From positions 31,784,101 to 31,848,100 of the forward strand of contig CM073321.1 in the NCBI GenBank assembly GCA_037043015.1: a stretch of DNA of 64,000 bases, in the 5' to 3' direction. Position 1 is the first letter of the stretch. Each line of letters opens with the position of its first letter. The position numbers and the translations under genes were made by a program. Origin of the DNA: Bryum argenteum. Taxonomy: Eukaryota > Streptophyta > Bryopsida > Bryales > Bryaceae. This document shows positions 46,387 through 59,992 of this stretch, piece by piece. The notes beneath the pieces were generated by a model. The model did not search any database. It saw only the letters and a program-made list of their open reading frames with translations, and had not been told where the DNA came from.

Positions 46387-49300
46387 TTGTTGTCATGTTC
46401 TTCGTATCCTATCTTAGAGCATGAACATGTGCTTCGCTGCAATGCTAGGTGCTGGAGATTTTTGAGGAGGATCTCGCATGAGTTACCTTTGATCATTAAC
46501 TCTACACATGCTTATTTGAAGAGCAGGCTTGAATATTTTAAATTCAAATATGGCCTCATCCTCTTCAAGCTCAGCTTCACAAGCTTATTATATTTTGCCC
46601 CTCAGTGCGAGCAATTATGCCACGTGGACTCGTGGAGTATTAAAATCAAAATGTTATTAATACGCTCCGAATTATGGAGCGTGGTCGACGGAAGCGAAGT
46701 AAAGCCTAAAGCGATTGACAGTGATGGTGCTCGAGCGTGGACGCTAAAAGATGCAAAGGCGCGTTGTGCTATCCTCCTCCATTGTCGAGAAAAACAATTG
46801 ATTTCTCTACACCTTCTTATTACTTCCAAAGAAGTATGGGATTAGCTTAAACAACTCTACGAGAAATCCAATAAAGCTTGTGAGATTCACTTGCACAAAC
46901 AATTGTGCCACATGACCATGTCAGAATCAAACAATGTGATTACAATTATGGCACGCAATACTTCAAGAAGCTGCCACTTGTGGCTACATATTTAGTAACT
47001 CCCAACAATTAAATCTCCTTGACATCAACCTCCTTAAATCAACCTCACTTTTACAAATTTGTTGTCAAACATTCTACAATAAAATTCCATTTGTCAATCC
47101 AAAATTAATAAATCTAAACCTGATATATTGAAATTAAGTGCTTTTTACGTTAAAGGAAAATTTATAAAACTAGCTTTACAAATATTTTCAAATCCTAAAC
47201 GTTTAAACAAACCTAACAATTTTAGGCCTCAGCCATCGCTTCAAAGAAACTTATCAAACCGACTGCCCAATTCTTCACAAATATTATGCGACTATCGCAA
47301 CATACTAGGACATGAAGCTCCTAACTGCCAAAAGAAAAAGCGAGACTACGCAAGTAGTGGAAAATCTCATGCAAATATTATTGATGAACCGCTGTATCTA
47401 TTCTCAGCTATAGTTGATACTCCAGCTATTTCCTCATTATGGTACCTGAACTCACGTGCTAGTCACCACATGTCACCAATTAAGACATTGTTCCAAGACT
47501 TTAAGGTCCTTGATATTCCACGAACCATACTCTTACCATACTCTTGTAGGCTCCGGTTCTATTCTCTAACAACTTCCAAATGGCTCCAATGAACTTATTC
47601 CAGATGTGTTATATGTTTCAGGACTTGCCAAAAAATTTGCTATTTGTAGCTCAGATAACAAATACAAGCAATACAATCATTACATTCATCCGCATTGAAT
47701 GCATTATTCATACCAAATCACCAACTACCAACAAGCAACTGAAGCTCAATATAAATAAAGAAGGGAATTTATTCTCCCTGAGTACGGTAATAGCACCTCT
47801 GGATTCCAGCTTAATTGCTACAACTTTACCAAGACTTGAAGTTAAAACCCTCAAATGGCATTATTAACTAGGCAATCTAAACAACATTCGTTATCTTACT
47901 TTGATGAAAAACCATGATCTTGTCAAAAGTTCACCACCCATTAAAACAACGATAAGTATTTGTAAAGGCTGTATATTTGGGAAACATCCTAGAAGCTCTT
48001 ATCCAACTGATCCGTTAACAAGGGCAACAACACCCTTAGCGTTGATCCAAACAGACTTGTGTGGACCCCTCAGTTCACCGTCCCCGGGTGGCACCTTATA
48101 TTTCCTTATATTTATCAATGACTTTTCCAGTTTCACACATATATACTTCCTGAACAAGAAATTGACAACTTTCTCTCACTTTCAAGCTTATAAAGCCCTT
48201 GTGGAAAATCAACATAGCAATCACAAAATTCTTATCCTACGTTTTGATAACGGAGGAGAATTTACATCAAATAGTTTTAAGAAATTTTGTTTGGACCATG
48301 GCATCCAACAACAACTTACCAACCCATATGATCCGGCTTACAATGGCATATCCAAATGCAAAAACCATACTTTGGTTGAAGCTACTTGAAGCATGCTCCA
48401 AGTCGCTCAACTTAGCAACTCTTTTTGGGCAGAAGCAATTGCCATTGCATGTTATTTACAAAACTGTAGGTATATTGTAGCCTTGACAAGCACAACACCA
48501 TATGAGGTTTGGACCGGTTTTAAACCGGACCTTAGTAACCTACAAATCTTTGGTTGCCCTCCTTACTGTCATATACCAAATGAGAAGCGCAAGAAATTGG
48601 ACTCTAAAACACTGAAATGTATTTTTATTGGATATGGGAAACTTACAGGAATAAAAGGTTATCGACGCTATAACCTTGATCCAAAATTTATATTTTCTAG
48701 CCGTGATGTTGTCTTTCACAAAGATCACTTATTGCGTAGAGGAGTTGGTCCTTCCACCAATAGATCATCAAATCTCCCGTCGGACCAAGACTTTTGATGA
48801 TTTGTCGGATTTCTACAAAATTTCTGATCCGATCCTAGCTCCAAATCAGGGGGAAGCCCCAAATCAAGATCAACTACCAATTCAACAACTACTACCTCCA
48901 ATTTTGGATGTTCCATCACCTGGCTCACCAACCTCACCAGATACATCTGAGCAACAAACAAACTTAAAGCCACCTGGCTCTGCTCATTCCCGATCTCACT
49001 TACGGCAAAGTCAAATAAATTTCTCCCCAACAGACCTCTCAAAGACAAAACAAAGGTACCTAGAGCTCGACTAAGTTCCATGATACAAATTATTATGCAT
49101 GCGCCTTTATTACTCAACTTGCGGAACCACTCTCCGTTCAAGAAGCCCTTATTGGCAATGAATCCTCACATTGGAAACTTGCAATGGACAAAGAATATAA
49201 GTCCTTGGTTCAAAATAAATCCAAGCAACTAGTTGAATCTCAATCAAATCGTTCCATCATCAGCACTAAATGGTTGTTTTGACGAAAATACAACTCTGAT

Positions 49301-49690
49301 GGCACATTGTCTTGCTACAAGGGCCGTCTTGTAGCTCGTAGCTTTTCTCAAAAGGAACGCATATATTATTCCGAAACTTTCTCCTCGGTCAATAAAATGA
49401 CCTCCTTAAGACTCTTATTAGCCATTGCTACTATATGTAACTTCCACATCCATCAAATGGATGTCACCAGAGATGTCAATGGTATTTTAAATGAAGAAAT
49501 TTCTACTTCAGAACCTGAAAGCACATTTGGCCCGGAGTAGAAACTAAAGTATGCCGATTACTTAAATTCCTTCATGGACTTAAACAAGCCCCACAATTTT
49601 GGTATTAATTATTCGACTCTTAACTTATCTCATAAGGTTTTCAGAAATGCACCTCCGACATAAATGTCTACATCAAACGTGGGAGAAAGA
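46387..49690 (+). mobile_element. Ty1/Copia LTR retrotransposon fossil
   Basis: Copia domains run in order on plus. A gag piece lies at about 46700-46960 (SKEVWD, then QLYEKSNK). A zinc-knuckle remnant is near 47285. A protease-like WYLNSRASHHM lies at about 47440. The integrase at about 47920-48800 has HTDLCGPLS-like IQTDLCGPLS, RFDNGGEFTS and the downstream GYRRYNL region. Reverse transcriptase pieces follow at about 49150-49560 (ISTKWLF, YKGRLVARSF, QMDVT). The order PR-IN-RT identifies Copia. The copy is old, broken many times and lacks its 3' part including RNase H. I did not find LTRs. Confidence 0.85.
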
Positions 49691-50734
49691 TTGTGGAGAA
49701 AATGGTTGTGTTGACCAGTACATATAGTCCTCCAGGGTCTTACTCGGACTGGTCATTCTAGCCGGGGTCCGTGTTTGGTATTTTATCCGGGTGCTAACCC
49801 TAGCTACGGGCCAACTTGCCGACTTTCCCTCTTTCATCATTCTAAAACTAAAAATAACCATTTTGGGGCTCTAATTTGTCATCTATAGCTAAAAAGTTAG
49901 GTCTAACCAATTCTAAAGTGCTAATTAACTAATTTCAAGATAACAACGTTTGACAGATTTATCAATAATTGATCGGTGGCAATTGGAATATGGAAAGACT
50001 AATCTTCCGTTCCTTGATACTAAAAGCGTTTTCTGAGAGGGAGAATACAATCTCGCAAAACACATGGACATTACCTTTTCAAGGGTATTTTAGGTAGATT
50101 ACCTTTATGTTTCATCGATCAAAGCGAAGAGGTGAGGCTGAAAACTCACATGCCATGCAAGTGCTATATAAGTCTTGTTTAAAGTGCATGGGTGAACATA
50201 CTCTTATGACATAAGTGTTTGCACCTAGTCAACTCAAATCTTCCAAAATCTCTTTACAATGTCCAACTTATATATCCTTTGTGCTTTCAAATTCCTTTGA
50301 ACTCGCTTACAAGAAAACATCCGTATCATACAATGTCAATAATGAGACTCAGAAACAAAATTACAAGCTTTCAAATTGGAAAATGAAAATTCTTGTCTCT
50401 TCATGCCCACAACGAGGAACACTCAAATCTAGTGTTCAAGGAATATGATTCGAGCAATCATAAGCACCCCCTTATTACATCTTAAACCCAGGGTTTAAGC
50501 TCGCGGTAACAGGATCGTCTTCCTCAGGCCTTGATCAAACCATGCACGAGCCAGCCAGTGAGCCAGGTCTCAAAAACCATTTCTCTCCGGCTTTGAAAGC
50601 TCGCAAATTCCTCTAAAAACTTTCTTTTCAATCTCTGATTGCATGTTATATTCTATAGAAAAAGCAGGAATGAACTAACACTCTGTCACATACTCTTCAC
50701 TCTTGAAAGAGGAGTTCACTATCTTTTGTAAGCA
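49691..50734. other. Intergenic DNA and upstream region of the HR-lesion gene
   Basis: No other gene is seen. The last ~200 bp before the ATG at 50735 are CT-rich in places and probably include the promoter and 5'UTR. A TATATT-like word is near 50650, but I cannot assign it firmly. Confidence 0.35.
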
Positions 50735-53631
50735 ATGGGGTTCATGTCGTTCGTCGGACGCGCAAGCTTCGCCGCCATCTTCATCCTTGCTGCTTGGCAA
50801 AAGTAAAGGCAGAAACCTACAAAATTATTATAGTATTTCTATTGTCCTCGTTTCTTTTTAGGGTTGAGTCTTTGAGGAGCTATTTTTGTTGCTGATTTTG
50901 AGTAATCGATGGGGTTTGCTTCAGAATTCAGGACTTTGGTCAGGATGGTGGAGCTGCATTGAAGGCGATGGATCCCAAGTTTGAGTTGTTCGTGAAGAGT
51001 GTCAATGATGCTCTTCATCTTCACTTCGATCTTCCTTATGGCATCGAGGTACTTGTTTGTTTTTCTATTATCTGAGCTCATTTTTAACTTGTCTTATATA
51101 GTGCTCAAAACTAATCTATCAAACTATCGAATCTTGAAACTATCGAAAGTTTGGAACTATTGAGAGTTTTTCAAATCTAACTTGTTTTTCTTTCGGCTTC
51201 TAGTACTTAGTGAGACTTATTCACATGTTACAACCACAAATTGTGTCATATTGTTATCCCGAGAGCTTGAAATAATACTAGAGCTCTCTCAAGCCTTTGT
51301 TTTGAGTTTCTAATACTTCGTCTTAGTACTTCGTAGCTAAATACGTGACCTTGCTCATTCTTGAGAAATGTTGAAACCACATGAGAGCTTTTGAAGCTGT
51401 TAGATCTGTGTTATATTGGGCTTCCAAGTACTTCTCTGGTAAGTACGTTAGCTTACTGATAACACATGCTAGAAATAATGATAGAGTGCTTGAGAACTAA
51501 ACTCTGAAATCTAGAAATCTCTGAAAGCTTCTGAAGCAATTTTTGAAGCTTTGTTTTAAGCTTTTATTAACTTTTTAATAGGTGACCTTGCCGATTCCTA
51601 AAATTCAGAGCATAAACTGTGTAACCTGTGTCGTTTTGTGCTTGTTAATAGAAAGTCTGCTACCTCAAAATTAAACCCTTGTTCGAGCTCTGAATCTTTT
51701 CTGCTTTGGGCTCCTACAAGCTTGTAATACTTTTCAAGCTTGCTCACTTCCATACGATTGTGTGAGAAATGAACTCTGAATCTTGTTTTGGGGTTTCAAT
51801 ATCTCTTAGGGACGCTCTGTACGGGGAGTTAGACGTTCATGGGGTCCAAAGGGGTGTAAAGATCCCTATAATGTGATGATTCCTATAATGTGATGTGATT
51901 GGTTCATTTTGTGAACTCTCAAAAATGAACCAATCACATGAGAGGGATGTTTGACCTCTTCATCTTCATGTACGGCTTGATAGGATGAGCTTGCTCATTT
52001 CCAAGTCTTCATTCATATTTTTAAGTGCTTGTTGTTGTTTGTTGCAGACAAAGCACTTGTTAATGGTTGCCATAACGCTGGAGGGTGTGGGTGGCCTTCT
52101 TTTCACTTTAGGCAGCAGCCTAGGTGCCTACTTTCTGGTTAGAATCGTCAGCAGTTCATTGTTCTTGCAACACTTCTAGGTTTCTGCACCATTTTGATCA
52201 CCATCTAGGTCATTATTGAGGCAGGGGGTTGAAACTAGAAATTGGATCAATTACATTAGATCGAAGTCATGTTTGGTGAGAAGGTAAGACTAAATTGACA
52301 TAAACTATCGTTAGAGTTGTCAAATTAACTCAATCTACTCAACTGTAAGGATAACCTTCAACTTAATTTTAATGTCATTTTCGTCTAAAATTTCAACATT
52401 AAATGACTCCCCTCTTCTAGTGAGTTTTATGAGCTTTTTTAGTATGTTGACAAAGTTCGCCTTACAGTGGGGTTTGAGATTGCATCTAGAGGTAGTTAAA
52501 AGAGATGATGATGTTGTAGCTTTTATTGAAAGACAATTGATCTCTTGCAACTCTGAATGAGGTTACGTATCAATTTATGTGGCGTTTTTGAATTGCAGTT
52601 GATTTTCCTGGCAGCAGTGACACCGATCATGCATGACTTCTACAACTATGACATCTCAACTGGTGATTATTTGCACCAATTGAACTCATTTTTGAAGGTA
52701 ATTCTATTCTCACCTTTTCTTGCCATCCCCACATTTTTCCATTCCAGCTTCCCATTCCACAAATTATGTTGGCCTTCATGTTTAGTGATCTCACTTAGTG
52801 AAAGAGTATCCTTAGACCTTATACGATTTTCGTTTTATATTTTGTCTAATCATCTTGTGTAGTTGATTATTGAGTTTTAGTTAAGGTAATCAACCTCGAT
52901 TCTTTACATCCCCTTATACCGCATAGTCTACTTTCTAGATTCTATTGTGATTTGGTAAGTTGTAACTTACAACTAAGGGAGAGTGCTAATAAACGACACC
53001 AATAATGGAGCTCTTCATAATGGCTTCACCGAGAGGTACATAATAATTGTACTATTCAACAGTACCATGTACTCATCAGACATTACAGGGTGTCAAATTA
53101 GAGCATTGTTTTAAATTGCCAATGAGTCCACTCCCAAAAATTCTTAGCAGAATGTAGAAGAGTCCAAAAATAATGATTCCACTTGGACACCCCTTCCACT
53201 TACTTTCTTTATGCACACAAATTGTTTACAGCCTTAATTATATTACAGATTTCTTATGCTAAAAATTTGAGCCATTATTGAACTTGTTCATTTCTTCATC
53301 TACGTAATAGAAAATTTTGATTCTTTGATTCTTTGATTTTTAAACTGTGGTTTATGTCTTGGAAGTATCTAAGATTGATACTCAGTGTTTATGGAACTTA
53401 GACAAAGGTAGATTGTCCCATAATAATATGAATGTTCGCCTTTATCTCTGTCATGAGCAGACAAGTGTGAAGTGTATGTGGTACTACAAAGTAGACTATG
53501 GGATTTTATATTTATTTTTGTGTCTGCAGAATCTGTCTCTCTTTGGGGCTCTCTTGTTCTTTTTGGGCATGAAGAACTCATCTTACCGGGCGATGATGAG
53601 GAAGAAGCAACCCTTGAAAGCCAAGGTTTAG
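50735..53631 (+). CDS. HR-like lesion-inducing protein family member (intact, 5 exons)
   Basis: Exons: 50735-50802, 50925-51048, 52048-52137, 52599-52697, 53530-53631. All borders are GT-AG, the phases agree, and there are 483 coding bases giving 160 residues, the usual length of the family (Pfam HR_lesion, DoxX-like). The product starts MGFMSFVGRASFAAIFILAA, then QDFGQDGG, HLLMVAITLEGVGGLLFTLG, PIMHDFYNYD and SLFGALLFFLGMKNS, with a basic C-terminus. These match the conserved blocks of plant homologues. Four hydrophobic segments predict a small membrane protein, in homologues linked to ER and hypersensitive-response-like cell death. It is the only clearly intact host gene here. Confidence 0.93.
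51893..51939. repeat. Perfect 18-bp hairpin in intron 2
   Basis: The arms ATGTGATTGGTTCATTTT (51893-51910) and its exact complement (51922-51939) surround an 11-base loop. It may be the core of a small MITE in the 1-kb second intron of the HR-lesion gene. Confidence 0.85.
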
Positions 53632-54129
53632 TAGAGTGATGATGAATGCTGCTGTTTTTGAAGCTGTTTATTTGGAGGCTGGTCTTTGTAACCCAGGTAG
53701 TTGCTTATCTAGGAGAAATCTTCATCAACTATTTGTGGTTGATTCTCTTCTTCAAATGTTACAAGGAGGTAGATCTCGACTCTGTTTTCTTATATTGCCT
53801 GTTTGAAGCTCAATGTTTGTTTGTAAGGTCGAGAAATAATTCAGAGGCAAAGTGACGGAGGATAGAATTTTGAAGCTCAGACTCACTGAAAGCTGAGATG
53901 ACGTGATACCAGTATTGTTCATTATGAATATTTAGATAATGTAATCATCTCAATCAATGCATGTGCAAAGCAAATGCAGTGTAAGTCAAAGCACGTGCAA
54001 AAGAAAATGCTAGTGGAAGCAGGAAGTGAAGAGGCGTTGTTAGGTACCTGTTCTGAGAAGCGCAATCAACCTAAAAGCCAAGAGTACGTCATTTTTCAAG
54101 AGGAGGATATTTGCTTTTAACTGTTTAAT
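53632..54129 (+). other. Likely 3'UTR and downstream flank of the HR-lesion gene
   Basis: Non-coding. Candidate 3'-end signals such as AATAAT-like and TGTAAT-rich words lie near 53840-53960, but no site is decisive. Confidence 0.3.
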
Positions 54130-54212
54130 GGTACGTAGGACCAGTGTCCTCCAGACAATCAAAAAGAATATTGGTACGTAGGACCGGTGTCGTCTAGACA
54201 ATCAAATAAAGA
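54130..54212. repeat. 43-bp tandem duplication
   Basis: Two units beginning GGTACGTAGGACC at 54130 and 54173, sharing AGTGTC/GGTGTC and AGACAATCAAA. Confidence 0.85.
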
Positions 54213-54484
54213 AAACCATCACACTAAGAAAGAGCTTGAGATGGTTCTGACGACATTTCGGCGGCGGTCAGGTCAAAACCTTTTTCTGGAAGAAAAATTG
54301 TGTATTTATTTATTTTATTTCATTTTGTCAACGGGCAACGGCCTGATTATTTAATGGATTTTACTTGTACTACAGATTTTCGTTTCTCCTTCTCAAATTA
54401 AATTCTTCTCATTTTCAACATCATATCTTTCTCCCTCTTCTATTGTGTTACTGGTTGCTTGATCTTATACATTTTTTTGCAATT

Positions 54485-55586
54485 TTTCTGCGTTGTGTTT
54501 ATTGCAATGGAAAGCTACTCTTAAGATGGAGAATTCTCACGCTTGGAGATCAAGCTTGGAGTTAAAATGCTCCTTGAATGAGTTTCTTCCAACCGCAAGT
54601 CCATTTTTCCTCAATTGCATGTTTCTTTTTTTGATCTTGTTGATGGTAGTAGCTCTAAAAAATTTCGTCTTTTGGATAGTCCAAGTTGCAGATTACACAA
54701 AAATCTGTTTGTAGTAGTGATGGATATTGTTCACCTCTTTTTGGAAGGTGACTTTGTGGTCGTTCAGATTTGCAACCTTTATAAGAGAAGCCGGTGGCAA
54801 GTTTTTGAAATCCATTGCTGGATGTGAAGGAGGAAATCCGTGAGGCTGTGGAGGCCTTGAATGAGGAGTTTCGGCCTCAACCAAAAACAAAGAACGATCA
54901 CCGGAAGAGCAAAATGAAATGGTCTCCTAAAAAAAACATTAAAACTAGCAAAGAGGATGAGTGTGGATGTTGTCGATTTGCCAAAGCCTTATCACCCACT
55001 CCCATCCAATATACCAAACATTTTCTTCCTCTTATCTACTTGATGGCCTTTATTGACTTTTCTCCCCCTTATCTAGGTTGTTCACATACTTTAGGTCCTC
55101 CAGTGACCCTCCACAATGTTTCTTGCACATTTTGAACCCATTTCACTCCCCAATACTTGCTTTTGAGCATTATAATGTATTTTCACTACAAATTCAGGAA
55201 TTAATTTTTGGATGAAAGTACAGGCCCAAATAATAGCGGTCTTCCAAGGATTCAACTGTACATGGGAATCTTGCAAGGAAAATTACACGACCATATGCAC
55301 CAAGTACAAGAATCACAAGCGTGCTAGCAAGATTCTCGGTTAGAAAAGACATTAAGATTGCAAATGATTTGAACAACTTGATGTCCCAAATTCAATTGGA
55401 GCATGTGTAAAGAACCAAATTTCAGTAAGTACCACAGGAGAAGAAAGTGACAATGATGACAGAGAAGTTTCTATTTTACAAGATTGGATGAGCGCTCCCA
55501 TGCAAATCAAGATAAAGAAGATTCAAGATAAATTAAAGGCAATAAGATGGCCTCCGAATTATAAAGCTTTCTTGCAACTTTCTTAG
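54485..55586 (+). pseudogene. Scattered coding-like pieces, unrecognised
   Basis: Three plus-strand stretches have protein-like composition: about 54500-54590 (SSLELKCSLNEFLPT), 54815-54990 (VKEEIREAVEALNEEFRPQ and a Lys-rich part) and 55430-55586 (EESDNDDREVSILQDW to PPNYKAFLQLS). They could be exons or remnants of one gene or element, but no family is recognised and splice links are not clear. Confidence 0.2.
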
Positions 55587-58500
55587 AAAGCATGGCTTTA
55601 TTAAAAAATATAGATTGCCACATGGCTCTTTTTCCAGAGAAATTGTCCTTGTTCTAGCATATTTTCAAAATTATCTCTTGATTCTGTAAATCGTATGTTT
55701 GATTGTTTTGCTGAATAAAGTTCCCACAATCTTCTCGATAGGGATTCATTTCTCATGGTTGCCTCTTTCAATAAACCAACATCTTTTTTATCTTTTCTTA
55801 TAGAAAAAGCTTCCACTTCAGCATTTTAATTTATTTCAAATTTTAAAACTCTGGATTCCACTCCTTGTGGGATTTCAAAATTGGAGCTTTTACCTCTTTA
55901 ATTGATGTTTTCTAACCTTGCAACACTTGGCGTCCCTTCACCATCATCTCCTCAACTCGTTTCTTCAATTAATCTTCTGCTCCTCGAATCCAACTTGATT
56001 CAAACTCATCTTTTGTGATTATGTATAAATTATGGAGGACAATGTGAATGAATAAGTATAAGAGCAAGGACCAAACAAGTATAATGGTGGGGAAAGACTC
56101 GAGGCTCCAAAAATGAGAAATTAACGATCTGCAATTTCTGGTATGGGGCTTTGGAGGCAACAAGTAGAGCCGGGCTTGTTGAATGAGCCTATAAGTATCA
56201 CATTGTGAGATTTTTGAAAGGTGTGTGCATGCTCAAAGTGTTGGATAGGGTTCAAAGCTAGATCTATATAGAATTGTTGATGGATACCCTCATTGTCTCA
56301 AATTTGAGATTGCTTATCTAAAAGTGAAGGGGCCTTGGAGTTGGACCTCTAATATGTGGCTATGGAATACTTTTGATACAATATCTATGATAGATGTAGC
56401 TTGTTACGCGGAGGAAGAAGACACACCTTCACTCACTACTAAGTATTCTCTCTCCCACTAGTTTTCCTCAATAACCTTAGTGTAGTGATCGCAACCACAA
56501 GGGAGCAGATCACCATCAGCACAGTATCACCACTAGGAAGATCATTCCAATTGTTTTCAGTTCTCATTCTCTCATTTCACATTGATGGATTACCCTTGTT
56601 GCAAGAGTTTCTGTACAGAGACGTTCCTTCCAATTTACGATCTCACCAGGATTGGAGTGTAACCTGTAGTACCAAACTGAAGTAGTGCAATTGGCAGTAG
56701 TGGTCTGGCAGGGGCACTGTAAGCCGCAACATCATTTAGATTGTAGGCGTATTGACATGCATGATGTCAAAATCTAGAGCTTGCTGCATCAAGGCATGAA
56801 ACAGGCTTGTGTTTACTGCTTTACCATGCTTTTTATTGGTACTTATGCTAACTCTCTCAACGTTCATAGTTTACCGTATAGAATTAGGGTCCTTATCCAA
56901 TATTTTGTAATGCAAAAGTTACCTTGTTTGTAAAGGTAGACATGATGTTAAGCTCAGCACATACGAGACTTCTCTAAAAATATGTAACAACCACCATCTA
57001 AGTTTCTCTAACCCCAACCCTAATCCTCCTCATCTATCTACTTGTGCTCTCTCCGCACAGTTAGAGTTGAGTTGTGTAAATTAGATCATGGAAATTCAAA
57101 TTAAAGCTTCAATATTGTATTTAAAGTGAGTAAAAGTATGACTTGTTATATATTTGTCAAATCAATTTAATCAATATACCCCTCTCATACATCATGATAC
57201 TTTGGAAAGCCCTCAAAGTTGAGCCAAAATTAAATATTTAAATATGCTTCAAAGAAAACTCTATCATATTGTACAAAATATTTCTTTGAATCATTAAGAT
57301 TTTCTAGTCACGAAACTGATTGTGGGTAGAGGATGTTTTATACTTGTATACACAATGCAAGTGTACGTGAGTCTTGTAATACATCCAGCTTTGAGAAACA
57401 TCCTTTACATATCAAAAAGCACCTCTTCCTTTTAAAAGCTATACATCGTTTGGCCCTACGTTTTGAGTAGGGAGGAATAAGCCTAGGGAATAAATGAAGA
57501 AATATTCTACAAATTGTTCAAAAAAGCTCCAATCATATCTTCCTCTCAAGAACTATACTCTGTTCAACTTTACTTTTTAAGTGGGGAGAAACGAGCCTTC
57601 AGAACAAAAGTAGAAATATCTCGCAAAATGCTGATAAATATTACAATTATGTCTTATTCCTTGAAGCTTGCCTTTGTCAAGCCTTACTTCTTCAATGGGA
57701 AGGAGGCCAAGAGCAAAAACAAAGACACATTAGTTACTTATTAGGCACTTTGAATAACAAAATACATTTTATTTATTTTTTATGATACTACAAGGTGATC
57801 CAAAGTATAATTCCACCATTTGTTGTAAAATATCACAAAATAAATCTTTGTACAAACTCATTTCAATTAATCAGCACAAAACAAAATGATACAAAATAGA
57901 AGAAAATTTAAATATTTCCATATGCCTAGCTATAGATCCACTAATATTGACTCTATATCTTTCTCACGCTCTTTTCACCATGCTCCAAGGCAACACTACC
58001 TGTGACTACTCTTTACTTCTTGATTATTCAAACATCTCTCCACACATGGTACAAAATAATCTAATGCAAGATTCCACGATAATTCAAGTCATCACATCAT
58101 GAAAAAACTTAACCAATCCAAAGCCAACCATTGTGCACATTCTACCTCCATACTCTTTACAAAATTTGCTTGTGATTTAAATAAAGAGAAAAAGAGAAAA
58201 CATAAGTTGTGTGAAAATATTATTTGACTTCCAAATTACGATATTTAACATACTAAAGAAAAATTTAAAACATCTACTTTCTTTGAAATTTAAGCTCCAA
58301 CAAATTTCACCACTGAGTTCTCAAAATAAAATAAACATGATGACTTACACTTTAATTTTTCATATACATAGAAACAATAAAAATAGAAATAGAAAAAGAT
58401 ATAAATACAACTATTACGATGTATTTTATTAAGAAGTGAAGATATTGAATTAAGTCTAGGGCCATTGCATAATTTAATATAAGAAAAAACCAATCTACAA

Positions 58501-59690
58501 TAGATAAACAAAGGTACCAATTGAAACCTATTTCGACAACAACACTATTGAACTTAAACATGATTGCCTTGCCATTGCTGATAAATTTAAACCTTATATT
58601 TGCAATTCAAATAATCCAAACCTCATAAATATTGATGATTTAATAAGCTTGAGAGAATTTAGTACAAGAATCCATACATACTTAACTTCATTATTAATAT
58701 TTTTTTTAATCGTAACTATATGCCTACTTCCGCATAATTGCAATCTTGTACTTGAACACTCAAGTCAAAAAACACATAACTTACTATCTAAAATTAAGAA
58801 TCGCATCCTTCTTACTTCAATAGATGTGTATAAATCATTCATCACAAAAAACAAAAAGCAAATAGAAACACCATTCTTCATCAAAACCAAACTTTGTAAA
58901 TTCATCGATACACAACAATCTCAACCTACTCGATCTGACATCCAAAGCAGATATCCATATCTACTTAAAGAGTTTATTACTAGAACATTAAAATGCTCTT
59001 TTCCAATACGAAGATATACCAAACCATGCAACCCATAGCCAATTAAAAATTATATTCAAATATTTCAAACACCATACACAAATTTTGCCACACACGTAAA
59101 AACTTGGAATGATGATTCACATAATACATCTCTACCATGCTTGTACAAACACTAATTACCAACTACGATAGAGACATCTTATTATATTTGAGTTCATAAA
59201 AGTAACCAACAAACCATTATATTATAATTGATCTTTATATTTCTACACATGAAGATGACATAATACTTGTAAATGAGATAATCAATTAAATTAGAAATGT
59301 AAGCAATAGATACTAAAACTTGTACATCATATTGTGGTAAGAATCCATCAGAGATATAGCCCCTTAAAGACATTTCCAACAGCCTTGCGAAAGGATTTTT
59401 TAAAATAGCGACCAAGGAGGAATTGCTATATGTAGCACCTCTTTGAATTTACACCTTTTCCAGATAGACTGACTTTATGATTATATTAAACAGATATTTA
59501 ACTAACTATGGACAAATTCCGAACTTATGGGTAGTTTCACTAAAAAAATAAGTATCAAAATGTATGGCAAATTAATAAACAATAGAAAACCAAGCAAGAT
59601 ATATTGAAAAGTGCATGTAAAGTAATAAAACTATCTAAATTACCCTAAAAAAAACTATTGAAATTATATCGGCCAAAGGCCAATACAAGG
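55587..59690. other. AT-rich non-coding DNA
   Basis: The region becomes strongly AT-rich after about 57100. The frames present (for example 58649-59038, 129 codons, Ile/Lys/Thr-rich) are what AT-rich DNA yields by chance. No transposon end or RNA gene is seen. Confidence 0.4.
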
Positions 59691-59696
59691 AAAACC

Positions 59697-59772
59697 GCTA
59701 AACCCTAAACCCTAAACCCTAAACCCTAGACCCTAAACCCTATACTCTAGACCCTAAACCCTAAACCCTAGA
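59697..59772. repeat. Interstitial telomere-like repeat (CCCTAAA)n
   Basis: About ten CCCTAAA units with some CCCTAGA and TACTCTA variants. This is the Arabidopsis-type plant telomere repeat read on the C strand. A short echo, CCCTAAACCCTAAAACTAAA, lies at 62844-62863. Confidence 0.9.
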
Positions 59773-59992
59773 CCGTCGACCGTAGATCCCGTCCCCAACC
59801 CACATTAGCTGAAATGCTGTATCGGACGGCCGCCTATAGAAGCCCCAAGAATATGACGAAGCAGTAGTAACAAATTATCAGATCTCAGCTCAGAAACGGA
59901 ATCCTAGAGGTTGCACACTCATTCCTACACATATCAATTCAATATGATTGAGAGGAATACAGTAATATAATGTCATGAATAGCAAAGTCCAA

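Noticed and set aside
58649-59038. A 129-codon ORF
   Set aside because: Its Ile/Lys/Thr-rich composition matches that of random AT-rich DNA, and it has no motif or neighbouring support.
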